Shown: positions 51,609 to 58,933 of the stretch, piece by piece
How the letters are laid out: every line of letters starts with the position of its first letter
How positions within the stretch are numbered: position 1 is the first letter of the stretch
NCBI RefSeq assembly: GCF_034009455.1
Contig: NZ_CP125380.1
Span: forward strand, 117,501 to 181,500
Direction: 5' to 3'
DNA: 64,000 nt
Source: Pseudomonas sp. P5_109
GTDB taxonomy: Bacteria; Pseudomonadota; Gammaproteobacteria; Pseudomonadales; Pseudomonadaceae
The notes under the pieces: generated by a model
The model's database searches: none
What the model was told of the DNA's origin: nothing
The model's input: only the letters and a program-made list of their open reading frames with translations
Program-made: the position numbers and the translations under genes

Positions 51609-51748
51609 GATTGCTCTCCAGACTGACGTTTCACTTATGAGTCTGGTGCTAATCGCGAGGTTCAGCCAATTCCCCCCTGCCAAGGCGCGAACGGTCCGGC
51701 TATAGTTTGCACGCCGACGACGGCCCAACACGCACAAGGTGCTCCGGT

Positions 51749-52309
51749 ATGACCCGATTGACCTCAATCAACACTTGGCTCGCGGCCTTGGCTGTCGCCC
51801 TTTGCGTGCAGTTCCCGGCGCAGGCCCAGGAACGCTTCACCCTGAACATTCCCGGCGTCTCCGATGACCGTCTGTTCACGTTGGCTGCCGCCAGTGATGC
51901 CGCCGGTTGTGGCGGGCATAACATTTCCCCGGCATTGAACTGGAACGCCGGCCCGGCAGCCACCCAAAGCTACGCCATCGTCATGCACGACCCGGACGGC
52001 CAGAAGGGCCAGGGCATCGATCAGTGGGTGCATTACGGCATCAAGGCCGCCACCCACCAGATTCCGGCCGGTGCCGGGAGCAAACCCGGCCTCGAGGGTG
52101 TCGGCGGTACCAACAGCAAGGCAACCACCGGCTACATCGGCCCTTGCCCGCCCGTTGGCGACAGCGCGCACCACTACATCATCCAGATCTACGCCCTGGA
52201 CCTGGCCCCGGACGCCTTGCCCGCCGGCCTGACCCGTGCGCAGTTGCTGGAAAAAATCAAAGGCCACGTCCTGCGGAACAGCAGCGTGGTACGCCGCTAT
52301 CACCGCTAA
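51749..52309 (+). CDS. YbhB/YbcL-family PEBP-like protein, periplasmic
   Basis: 186 residues. Signal peptide (WLAALAVALCVQFPAQA) followed by a phosphatidylethanolamine-binding-protein fold, with VMHDPDG and the conserved WVHYGI and GYIGPCPP. The family has no settled role in bacteria; some members inhibit proteases or kinases. It is divergent from the Rieske reductase, with 140 bases between the starts. Start chosen at the ATG that begins the signal peptide. Confidence 0.9.
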   Translation: MTRLTSINTWLAALAVALCVQFPAQAQERFTLNIPGVSDDRLFTLAAASDAAGCGGHNISPALNWNAGPAATQSYAIVMHDPDGQKGQGIDQWVHYGIKAATHQIPAGAGSKPGLEGVGGTNSKATTGYIGPCPPVGDSAHHYIIQIYALDLAPDALPAGLTRAQLLEKIKGHVLRNSSVVRRYHR

Positions 52310-52426
52310 AAGCTGATCGCCCCGGCGGATTTGTAAGAAACTGAAGTGCGCAGCATTCCGGGGATTTGGCATCCACCCCCAAAAACGCGCACTATCAGTG
52401 CTATAGCCGATGCGTTGGAGGATGCC

Positions 52427-52636
52427 GTGGCAAAAAAAATCGACCGCATCGCCCAAATGCTCAACTGCCCGCAAAAGGGTGAAGAACTACGGCGAGCAAT
52501 TACCGAGAGTCGCAAGGATTTTCTGCTGAATCAGCCGGAAGAAGACGTTGTTGAAGACGACGACCTTGAAGAGGAGTTTTTCGAGGACGACGAGGACGAT
52601 GATGAGTACGACGAGTTCGACTGGACCACAGAATGA
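52427..52636 (+). CDS. Small acidic conserved hypothetical protein
   Basis: 69 residues, GTG start with GGAG 6 bases upstream. The N-terminal half is basic/helical (KKIDRIAQMLNCPQKGEELRRAI); the C-terminal third is almost only Asp and Glu. It is soluble and resembles small Pseudomonas proteins of unknown function. The frame is open to 52346 but without a start signal. A strong terminator follows directly. Confidence 0.75.
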   Translation: MAKKIDRIAQMLNCPQKGEELRRAITESRKDFLLNQPEEDVVEDDDLEEEFFEDDEDDDEYDEFDWTTE

Positions 52637-52661
52637 AAAAAACCGCTTCGGCGGTTTTTTT
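52634..52661 (+). terminator. Intrinsic terminator after the small acidic protein gene
   Basis: AAAAAACCGC-TTCG-GCGGTTTTTTT, a perfect stem with a UUCG tetraloop and a long T-tract. Confidence 0.93.
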
Positions 52662-53256
52662 GTGGGTCAGCGACTTCCCAACTCATACTGCAAGTGCACT
52701 GGTGAACAGCAGTTCATCCGATTCATCTGTTCACTAAGTCGGGCGTTTTTCTGCTAACAAGATCACGCGGGTTTCCTGCCCCGTACCGAGTGAAATTCTT
52801 CAGGGTTCCCGGCACTCAGCTGGGTTTCCAGCTCAAGCTCAAACTACTAAAACCTGAGCGGGTGCGAAGCAATCTTCAGCGCTGATGGCATTACCGATAA
52901 ATGGGGAGTGGGGTGATCTGAAAATACCGTATCTACTCAAAAACGGTATTAAACGCGTTTCAGGTGTTGCGGATTGAGCAACCTATTGAATTTGTTAGAT
53001 ATATTAATGGGGTGCGGTTTTGACCATAGTGATACACAACGTGTTCCAGCCCAAAACGTGTTTCACCGGAAACTCCTCGCACCGCCTATGAACGGTAGTG
53101 TTTCACCAAAAAAGGATCGCGAGCGGATATCAGAGTTCCACGGCTGGCCTCGTGGGCTCCGAACGGATAGACGCTGTAACGGTTTTCCCGTTGATCCTCG
53201 CGCACTCTCACACGCACTATGCCCGGTCTTGACGCACACCGCAGGAACATCCAAGC
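52662..53256. other. Intergenic region before the bacteriocin gene, no gene found
   Basis: About 600 bases with no convincing coding frame. It holds an 8-bp perfect inverted repeat, AATACCGT / ACGGTATT (52923-52930 and 52943-52950), which is a possible operator, and an AT-rich stretch at 52971-53010 with ATTG repeats where a promoter could lie. I see no clear LexA box. A 119-residue ORF at 52974 is arbitrary (no ribosome site, odd composition). Confidence 0.6.
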
Positions 53257-54393
53257 ATGACCGAAAGGGAGATTTGGCAAGGACATCACTGCAAGGTGTG
53301 TTACGAAAGCGCGATGAAAGAAAAGACGCGTAAAGAGAGGCTGCGTGCACTCGAGCAGCATCGAAAGCCGCCCGCACCTGTACCACCAAGAGAAATTCCC
53401 CCTCCACCAAAAAAGGCGCCCCCTCCAGAGATAAAAGGCTGCGTGTTCGCCAAATCCTGCACGCTGCCGGACGGAATAATCAATTACAACAACCCAACAG
53501 GCTTTGTACCGGTCGAGTTGTTAAAGGAGTACGGCGCGTACGCTGTCCTGGGCACCGCCAGTGCTATAACGACAAGCGGCATGGCGCTGCAATGGGTTGG
53601 GGGCTCTACCAGTGCCGCCGCGTTGGCCACGCGTTTGGGCGGTGCTTTGTTCGCGCTCGCTCCGCCTCATGTGAAAGTGCTTGTGGGCGTTCTCATACCG
53701 AACGCAACCTCATCCGACAGCGCGTTTTATACCGCTGAACAGTACGCCCAGTTAACCGAGGGTAATACGCGGGTGCGGTTGAACGTCAAACATTTGCCCG
53801 ACAATGCGGTGAGCCTCTACGGGTTTTATACCGGGACCAAGCCCGAGTGGCAGAAAGTGCAAGTGATTGCCGCCACCCCTGATGGCGATCAACTGGTGGC
53901 CGACATGGGGGACGGCATCAAGATCATTTGGACCCCGGCAGCTGACCCCAGCGCGGAACTGGGCATTCCATCGCTGAAAGGGTTCACGCTCAAACCCGCC
54001 GCATGGGTGTTCCCGGCGACCGAGCAGGCGGACAAGATCCTGGTTAACCCGGTACACCCTCCGGACTACCAGGACGCGATTATCTGGTTTCCAAGCACCG
54101 GCATTCAGCCGATTTACATTTCGTTGAGCGTACTCGGATCTAACTACCATCCTAAACCTAAGGTGCTACCAGCGTTCCCAGACGCCAAATGGGCAAAGTC
54201 GAAAACAATAGTCCAGGGCGGCGGTGGCTTGCGTCCTCGCTGGAAGAGCAGGGACGGTACTATTTACGAGTGGGATTTTCAGCATGGTGCCGTTGAGAAA
54301 TACAATAAACGCGGCAAGCACCTCGGCGAGTTTGACCACGAAACAGGTGCTCAAAGCAAGCCAGCCGACCCAACCAGGAGTGTAGAGCCATGA
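53257..54393 (+). CDS. S-type pyocin / colicin E3-like rRNase bacteriocin
   Basis: 378 residues. The N-terminus is Cys-containing (HHCKVC at 10-15) and then proline-rich (38-58). GCVFAKSC follows at 61-68. A pyocin-S translocation-type domain covers about 145-295 (VRLNVKHLPDNAVSLYGFYTG). The C-terminal nuclease domain at about 310-378 matches colicin E3: IYEWDFQHGAVEKY with Asp340, His343 and Glu347 at the catalytic positions, then HLGEFDHETG. E3 cuts 16S rRNA at the decoding site. There is no long receptor-binding region or TonB box, so entry or delivery is unclear. The next gene overlaps by ATGA and is the likely immunity gene. Confidence 0.88.
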   Translation: MTEREIWQGHHCKVCYESAMKEKTRKERLRALEQHRKPPAPVPPREIPPPPKKAPPPEIKGCVFAKSCTLPDGIINYNNPTGFVPVELLKEYGAYAVLGTASAITTSGMALQWVGGSTSAAALATRLGGALFALAPPHVKVLVGVLIPNATSSDSAFYTAEQYAQLTEGNTRVRLNVKHLPDNAVSLYGFYTGTKPEWQKVQVIAATPDGDQLVADMGDGIKIIWTPAADPSAELGIPSLKGFTLKPAAWVFPATEQADKILVNPVHPPDYQDAIIWFPSTGIQPIYISLSVLGSNYHPKPKVLPAFPDAKWAKSKTIVQGGGGLRPRWKSRDGTIYEWDFQHGAVEKYNKRGKHLGEFDHETGAQSKPADPTRSVEP

Positions 54394-54614
54394 AGCATGT
54401 GATTATGGGAGTTCCTGCTGGTGAGGATTTCGCATCCTATGAAAAGGAAATTTTGGTTTCAGTCCAAGATCTTAAGCCCATCATGGGCTGGGTAAAGGAC
54501 GATGATTGTGTATATGACTATCAGCTCACAGCAGAGCAAATCAACGCTATAGAGCAGCTTTGCTCGTTAGAGTTACCAAAAAATCTCGAGCTTTTTCTGA
54601 CGTGTAATACCTGA
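54390..54614 (+). CDS. Candidate immunity protein for the E3-like bacteriocin
   Basis: 74 residues, acidic overall (many Asp and Glu, for example KDDDCVYDY), cytoplasmic. It starts inside the toxin stop codon (ATGA). Position, size and charge fit an immunity protein. The sequence does not show the features of the classic E3/cloacin immunity family, so it may be another type; I recognise it only loosely as a DUF7683-like small protein. GC content is lower than in the core genes. Confidence 0.7.
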   Translation: MKHVIMGVPAGEDFASYEKEILVSVQDLKPIMGWVKDDDCVYDYQLTAEQINAIEQLCSLELPKNLELFLTCNT

Positions 54615-54984
54615 TTGGCAGCGACGGCGGAAGGGTATCGTGCGGGCGGATGGAAGTTAGGGAGTAGGGCTTACATTTGTCGGAGGGGGGGCGTGAGCTG
54701 CTGCTGATTACCTAAGAAACTACGAAATACCTTAGATTTATGCGAAATCGAACTGTCAGGTTGTCCTTGACGGTTGCTCGTATCATCACCTCATGCATTC
54801 ACCAGCAACAGGCTACTTTCTTTGGGTAGCCAGGGGTACAGAACTCCGGAGGGATTGTCTGGATTTCCCCCCTACCGCTCGCCGACTGCTGGAGTAGTCA
54901 ACATTAAGTTTACAACTGACTCTTTAGCCCGCATGCCATCGGCTACGTCATGGGACTCACGCCGATGTTTACCAATACTCCACT
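54615..54984. other. Gene-free region after the immunity gene
   Basis: No credible coding frame. The only sizeable ORF (54774) has no ribosome site and runs into the terminator/tRNA-like repeat. Composition is mixed, with remnants rather than genes, as is usual next to integration sites. Confidence 0.55.
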
Positions 54985-55038
54985 ACCGCTTGCCCGGCGC
55001 CAACGGAGTCAGTTTTTTTCCTAAAAGACAACACCCAC

Positions 55039-55069
55039 AAAAAAGCCCCAGATCCCAATGCCTGAGGCT
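55039..55069 (-). terminator. Terminator in the left repeat, ends the envelope cassette
   Basis: On the minus strand, GCCUCAGG and an imperfect complement ending GGGGC are followed by UUUUUU. It is the copy of the tRNA-Arg terminator and lies downstream of the three minus-strand cassette genes. Confidence 0.7.
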
Positions 55070-55085
55070 TTTCCGTTTCTACGTA

Positions 55086-55121
55086 TTGTGCTCAAGCGAG
55101 ATTCGAACCCGCGTCCCCGCC
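55086..55121 (-). pseudogene. tRNA-Arg 3' half remnant
   Basis: Contains the T-arm GCGGGTTCGAATC and a decayed acceptor (TGAGCAC instead of CTGGTGC). No anticodon arm or 5' half can be folded upstream, so it cannot be a working tRNA. Confidence 0.65.
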
Positions 55122-55191
55122 AACAAGTACCGATAGAAAGCGACCTCATAGGTTAACAAGCCATCGGACGCCGCTAGCGTACTTACAAGCG

Positions 55192-55521
55192 CTAGAGCCC
55201 GTTGGGAAGAAATTTGGTCGCGCCGCTGACATCATCGATTTTCTTGATGCGCAGGGCCTTCAAGCAAGTTTCGTCGCGGGTGTTGGCGTCGGAGCAAAAT
55301 TGCTTGATGAAATCGGCAAAGACCATGTCCTGGCCATTAACGGTGAGGACGCGCTTGTAATACTCACCATTGATGCCTTGGGCTTGACGACTGGTAGTCA
55401 TCTCCTGATCCACCACCAGGCGGCCGTGCAGATCGACGGCTGGAACCTGGGCTTTGGGGTCTTCTTTGGAGCAGGCGCTCAGGAGTAGTCCTGCGGCAAT
55501 CAGCGTACATATACGCAGCAT
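55192..55521 (-). CDS. Small lipoprotein of unknown function (cassette gene 3)
   Basis: 109 residues. The lipobox LLLSAC puts the lipid Cys at 17. The mature part has two further Cys (FCSDANTRDETC), which may form a disulfide. I know no family for it. It is last in a minus-strand set of three envelope genes and is followed by a terminator within the left tRNA-Arg repeat. Confidence 0.8.
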   Translation of the reverse strand: MLRICTLIAAGLLLSACSKEDPKAQVPAVDLHGRLVVDQEMTTSRQAQGINGEYYKRVLTVNGQDMVFADFIKQFCSDANTRDETCLKALRIKKIDDVSGATKFLPNGL

Positions 55522-55582
55522 ATGGATTCATCTCTGATAACGGATGCCCCGGACCTGGGTCCGGGGCAGATCGATAGGAAGA

Positions 55583-56113
55583 TTACTCGCCGAACAAGCG
55601 GCTGGAGCGGTTGACTTCAGCCTTGCCGGAATCCTCCAGCAGAGACTTGGCACCGGAGGTCACATTGCGTGCCGAGTCGGCTTCAGACTGGATCACGTCG
55701 GTGCGTGCCGCGCTATCACGCAACTCCGCATCGATGTAGTCGTTGGCGCGTGCGGTGCGTGCGCGCTTGGCCTGGAGTGCCAGGCGGCGCTCTTCCAGTT
55801 CCATTGCGCGCAACTCGTCTTCGTAGCCTTCTTCACGGGTTTGAACACGCTTGTGTTCAAGTTCTTGTGACTTGCGCTGCTCAAGGGCCTTTTGCTGCGC
55901 AGCTTGCTGTGCCACTGCCCGTTGCTTGCGATCCGCAGCGCTACGAGCTTCCTCGCGTGCCCGGTCGGCTGCCGCCTGGCGCAGGCGTTCGGCCTCCGCG
56001 TTTGCTTGCGCCTGTTTGGTTTGCTGTTCGATTTGATACAGATTGTCGAATTGGCCTGCCAATGCCGGCACGGTGAGCAGTGCGAGAGCAGAGCCCAGAA
56101 CGATATGTTTCAT
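55583..56113 (-). CDS. Periplasmic coiled-coil protein, DUF5384-like (cassette gene 2)
   Basis: 176 residues. The signal peptide KHIVLGSALALLTVPALAG is followed by QFDNLYQIEQQTKQ and a long helix (about 30-140) rich in Ala, Arg, Glu and Gln: a strong coiled coil. It ends DSGKAEVNRSSRLFGE. It resembles the DUF5384 family as far as I can judge. The start at 56113 has AAGGGG upstream. Ten bases separate it from the preceding gene. Confidence 0.8.
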   Translation of the reverse strand: MKHIVLGSALALLTVPALAGQFDNLYQIEQQTKQAQANAEAERLRQAAADRAREEARSAADRKQRAVAQQAAQQKALEQRKSQELEHKRVQTREEGYEDELRAMELEERRLALQAKRARTARANDYIDAELRDSAARTDVIQSEADSARNVTSGAKSLLEDSGKAEVNRSSRLFGE

Positions 56114-56123
56114 GTCCGACCCC

Positions 56124-56633
56124 TTAGCTTTTCTTGGGTTCTGGACAGGTCGCATTCGGCTGAATGCGTGTTTCGTTGGAGATCGTCATCACCATCAGGG
56201 AAATTTCGCCAACCTTGAACTCACAAGGGCGACCCACCTGGGTAGACGTGTAAATCTTGCCGCTTTCGGAGTAACCAATCAGCACGCCCGGTACCAGGGT
56301 GGTGTCATTGACCAACGAGCCCGCCATGGCGCCTGCAGCGCCACCGGCTACACCGCCAACAATGGCCGTGTCAGTGTTTTTCGTGTTGCCCAGTGCGGCA
56401 CCACCGATCAGGCCCAGTACACCGCCCGCCATCATGGCTGCTTTTTTGTTCTTTTCGTTGCTGACTTTAATCTTGCTCGGCGAAATCGTAAGGATTTTTA
56501 CGGTTTTAGCTTCCTGCTGAGTGTTTACCTGACTGGCATCGAATACATCTGCTTGATACTCCTCACCGGACGTTTGGCAACCAGCGAGAACAGCAGCAAT
56601 CGAAAGCACCAGGCAGCGTTTTAACATCATCAT
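56124..56633 (-). CDS. Glycine-zipper outer-membrane lipoprotein (cassette gene 1)
   Basis: About 169 residues with three adjacent possible ATG starts (56633, 56630, 56627). The lipobox is VLAGC. A glycine zipper lies in the middle (GGVLGLIGGAALG and GGVAGGAAGAMAG), as in SlyB/17-kDa-antigen proteins, and a small C-terminal domain has Cys residues (RPCEF, ATCPEP). The three cassette genes probably form one operon coding for an envelope structure. Function unknown. Confidence 0.82.
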   Translation of the reverse strand: MMMLKRCLVLSIAAVLAGCQTSGEEYQADVFDASQVNTQQEAKTVKILTISPSKIKVSNEKNKKAAMMAGGVLGLIGGAALGNTKNTDTAIVGGVAGGAAGAMAGSLVNDTTLVPGVLIGYSESGKIYTSTQVGRPCEFKVGEISLMVMTISNETRIQPNATCPEPKKS

Positions 56634-56774
56634 TTCCAATATCTCTATGAGCGTAAGAAATCCCGAGCGGGACAATCCATTGTGATTTGAGGCAATGTGC
56701 CATCATTTTAATCAAACTCAAGAAGATAAGGCCAAGAAAACTTTGGAGAAGATGTGGATTCGCTGCTCTATGCC

Positions 56775-56912
56775 AGCCCGCTCGCCCGACGCCAACGGAG
56801 TCGGTTTGATTTCCTGAAAACAACACCCACAAAAAAGCCCCAGACCCTACGGCCTGAGGCTTTCTCGTTACAACGTATGGTGCACCAGGCGGGATTCGAA
56901 CCCACGACCCCT
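56775..56912. repeat. Right copy of tRNA-Arg 3' region (intact side)
   Basis: Includes the terminator and 3' half of the working tRNA-Arg gene. It pairs with the degenerate copy at 54985-55121; the pair brackets the three-gene cassette. Confidence 0.8.
56831..56860 (-). terminator. Terminator of tRNA-Arg
   Basis: Minus-strand stem GCCUCAGGCC / GGUCUGGGGC with a GUAG loop, then UUUUUU, 17 bases after the tRNA 3' end. Confidence 0.88.
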
Positions 56913-56954
56913 GCCTTCGGAGGGCAGTACTCTATCCAGCTGAGCTACTGGTGC
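56878..56954 (-). tRNA. tRNA-Arg (anticodon CCG)
   Basis: 77 bases. The acceptor is GCACCAG/CTGGTGC with discriminator A and encoded CCA. The anticodon arm is CTGCC-CTCCGAA-GGCAG, so the anticodon is CCG; the T-arm contains GTTCGAATC. This tRNA is a known landing site for genomic islands in Pseudomonas. Confidence 0.97.
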
Positions 56955-56966
56955 AATGCGGGCGCC

Positions 56967-56995
56967 ATGATACTCATATGCACTGCGGGCGTCCA
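56967..56995 (-). promoter_or_regulatory. Promoter of tRNA-Arg
   Basis: -35 TGGACG, a 17-base spacer and -10 TATCAT, followed by a GC-rich discriminator (GGCGCCC) typical of stringently controlled stable-RNA promoters. The tRNA begins 12 bases after the -10. Confidence 0.65.
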
Positions 56996-57305
56996 TGCTG
57001 CTGAATCGCCTACGTTTATTACAAGCGTAACGGGCGTTTGCTACGTTGATCAGAAAATACGGGCAAAAGCGTCGTTTTCGTTCTTTTTTTCGAACAGGCT
57101 ATTGTCCTTTACCCCCTTTGATCCTAGGATTCGTTTGAGATTTCAAACGCTCTTGTCTGGGTGCTGAACCGCACGATTTGAATCAGTGCGCTTTTTATGT
57201 GCTTCAGCCCGGTGAATGATTTCCCTGACGGCAGCCTATCGAGGCGCCTTTCTACAATCATAATTCGCTCCGCATCTTTATGCGGTGCTGTTAAGGAAAG
57301 CCGAC
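56996..57305. other. Region between tRNA-Arg and gabD
   Basis: No gene seen. Close to gabD there is CTACAATCATAATTCGC, which could hold a -10 box (TACAAT or CATAAT), but I find no convincing -35. AAGGAAA precedes the gabD ATG. Confidence 0.5.
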
Positions 57306-58748
57306 ATGCAGCTTAAAGACACCCAGTTGTTCCGCCAGCAAGCCTTCATCGATGGCGCGTGGGTTGATGCGGACAATGGTCAGACGATCAAGGTCAACAA
57401 CCCGGCAACGGGCGAAATTCTGGGCACCGTGCCGAAAATGGGCGCTGCCGAAACCCGCCGTGCAATCGAAGCCGCTGACAAAGCGCTGCCGGCCTGGCGT
57501 GCACTGACCGCCAAAGAGCGTGCGAACAAGCTGCGTCGCTGGTACGAGCTGATCATCGAGAACCAGGACGACCTGGCTCGCCTGATGACCATGGAACAAG
57601 GCAAGCCACTGGCCGAAGCCAAGGGCGAAATCGTTTACGCCGCTTCCTTTATCGAATGGTTCGCCGAAGAAGCCAAGCGCATCTACGGTGACGTGATTCC
57701 GGGCCACCAGCCAGACAAGCGCCTGATCGTGATCAAGCAGCCAATCGGCGTGACCGCTGCAATCACCCCGTGGAACTTCCCGGCTGCAATGATCACCCGT
57801 AAAGCCGGCCCGGCCCTGGCCGCCGGTTGCACCATGGTGCTCAAGCCTGCTTCGCAAACTCCGTTCTCCGCTTTCGCCCTGGCCGAACTGGCTCAGCGTG
57901 CCGGCATCCCGGCTGGCGTGTTCAGCGTGGTTTCCGGTAGCGCCGGCGACATCGGCAGCGAACTGACCAGCAACCCGATCGTGCGCAAGCTGTCCTTCAC
58001 CGGTTCGACCGAAATCGGTCGTCAACTGATGTCGGAATGCGCCAAGGACATCAAGAAAGTGTCCCTGGAACTGGGCGGCAACGCGCCGTTCATCGTGTTC
58101 GACGACGCGGACCTGGATAAGGCCGTCGAAGGCGCGATCATTTCCAAATACCGCAACAACGGCCAGACCTGCGTCTGCGCCAACCGTCTGTACATTCAGG
58201 ATTCGGTCTACGACGCGTTCGCCGAGAAGTTGAAAGTGGCTGTGGCCAAGCTCAAGATCGGCAACGGTCTGGAAGACGGCACCACCACTGGCCCGCTGAT
58301 CGACGAAAAAGCCGTGGCCAAGGTCCAGGAGCACATCGCTGACGCCATTTCCAAGGGCGCCACCGTGTTGTCCGGCGGCAAGCCGATGGAAGGCAACTTC
58401 TTCGAGCCGACCATCCTGACCAACGTGCCGAACAACGCTGCCGTGGCCAAGGAAGAAACCTTCGGCCCACTGGCTCCACTGTTCCGCTTCAAAGACGAAG
58501 CCGATGTGATCGCGATGTCCAACGACACCGAGTTCGGCCTGGCCTCGTACTTCTATGCTCGCGACCTGGGTCGTGTGTTCCGTGTGGCTGAAGCCCTGGA
58601 ATACGGCATGGTCGGCGTCAACACCGGGTTGATCTCCAACGAAGTCGCGCCGTTCGGCGGCATCAAGGCCTCGGGCCTGGGCCGTGAAGGCTCCAAGTAC
58701 GGCATCGAAGATTACCTGGAAATCAAATACCTCTGCCTGGGCATCTAA
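57306..58748 (+). CDS. gabD: Succinate-semialdehyde dehydrogenase (NADP+), GabD
   Basis: 480 residues, the usual GabD length. Aldehyde dehydrogenase motifs: general base Glu in LELGGNAPF and nucleophile Cys near 288 in NGQTCVCAN (the CxC pair of GabD). It oxidises succinate semialdehyde to succinate in GABA breakdown. It is followed by gabT, about 185 bases downstream. AGGAAA before the ATG at 57306. Confidence 0.96.
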   Translation: MQLKDTQLFRQQAFIDGAWVDADNGQTIKVNNPATGEILGTVPKMGAAETRRAIEAADKALPAWRALTAKERANKLRRWYELIIENQDDLARLMTMEQGKPLAEAKGEIVYAASFIEWFAEEAKRIYGDVIPGHQPDKRLIVIKQPIGVTAAITPWNFPAAMITRKAGPALAAGCTMVLKPASQTPFSAFALAELAQRAGIPAGVFSVVSGSAGDIGSELTSNPIVRKLSFTGSTEIGRQLMSECAKDIKKVSLELGGNAPFIVFDDADLDKAVEGAIISKYRNNGQTCVCANRLYIQDSVYDAFAEKLKVAVAKLKIGNGLEDGTTTGPLIDEKAVAKVQEHIADAISKGATVLSGGKPMEGNFFEPTILTNVPNNAAVAKEETFGPLAPLFRFKDEADVIAMSNDTEFGLASYFYARDLGRVFRVAEALEYGMVGVNTGLISNEVAPFGGIKASGLGREGSKYGIEDYLEIKYLCLGI

Positions 58749-58933
58749 GCCGGGGAGAGCATGGCTTCAAGCGCAAAGGGCACGAGAGCGCTGTCCCTTT
58801 GCGCCGCTTCAAACCGGAATATTCTCGGTGACCGGGAACGCTGTGGCAGTCGATCATCGCATGCTGCCGCCGTTGATCCCCGTCGCTTTATCCTTGAACC
58901 ACGCCGACCGATGAGCGGCGAATGAGGAATGTA

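Larger units (their letters stand above)
54985..55121. repeat. Left copy of tRNA-Arg 3' region (degenerate direct repeat)
   Basis: Resembles 56775-56912 at an offset of about 1792 bases: GCCAACGGAGTC, ACAACACCCACAAAAAAGCC, a CCTGAGGC terminator arm, CGTAT and the tRNA T-arm ATTCGAACCC are shared. Identity drops in the tRNA part. Confidence 0.8.

Noticed and set aside
52923..52950. LexA (SOS) box for the bacteriocin
   Set aside because: The repeat AATACCGT/ACGGTATT does not match CTGT-N8-ACAG; I found no SOS box upstream.
52974..53333. 119-residue ORF before the bacteriocin gene
   Set aside because: Overlaps the start of the bacteriocin gene in another frame, has no ribosome site and an erratic composition.
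54774..55136. 120-residue ORF between immunity gene and tRNA-like repeat
   Set aside because: Runs through the degenerate terminator and tRNA remnant; no start signal and no protein-like pattern.
55080..55200. Possible tmRNA or complete tRNA on the minus strand
   Set aside because: Only the T-arm is convincing. No matching 5' half or anticodon arm could be folded, and the sequence aligns with the flank of tRNA-Arg instead.
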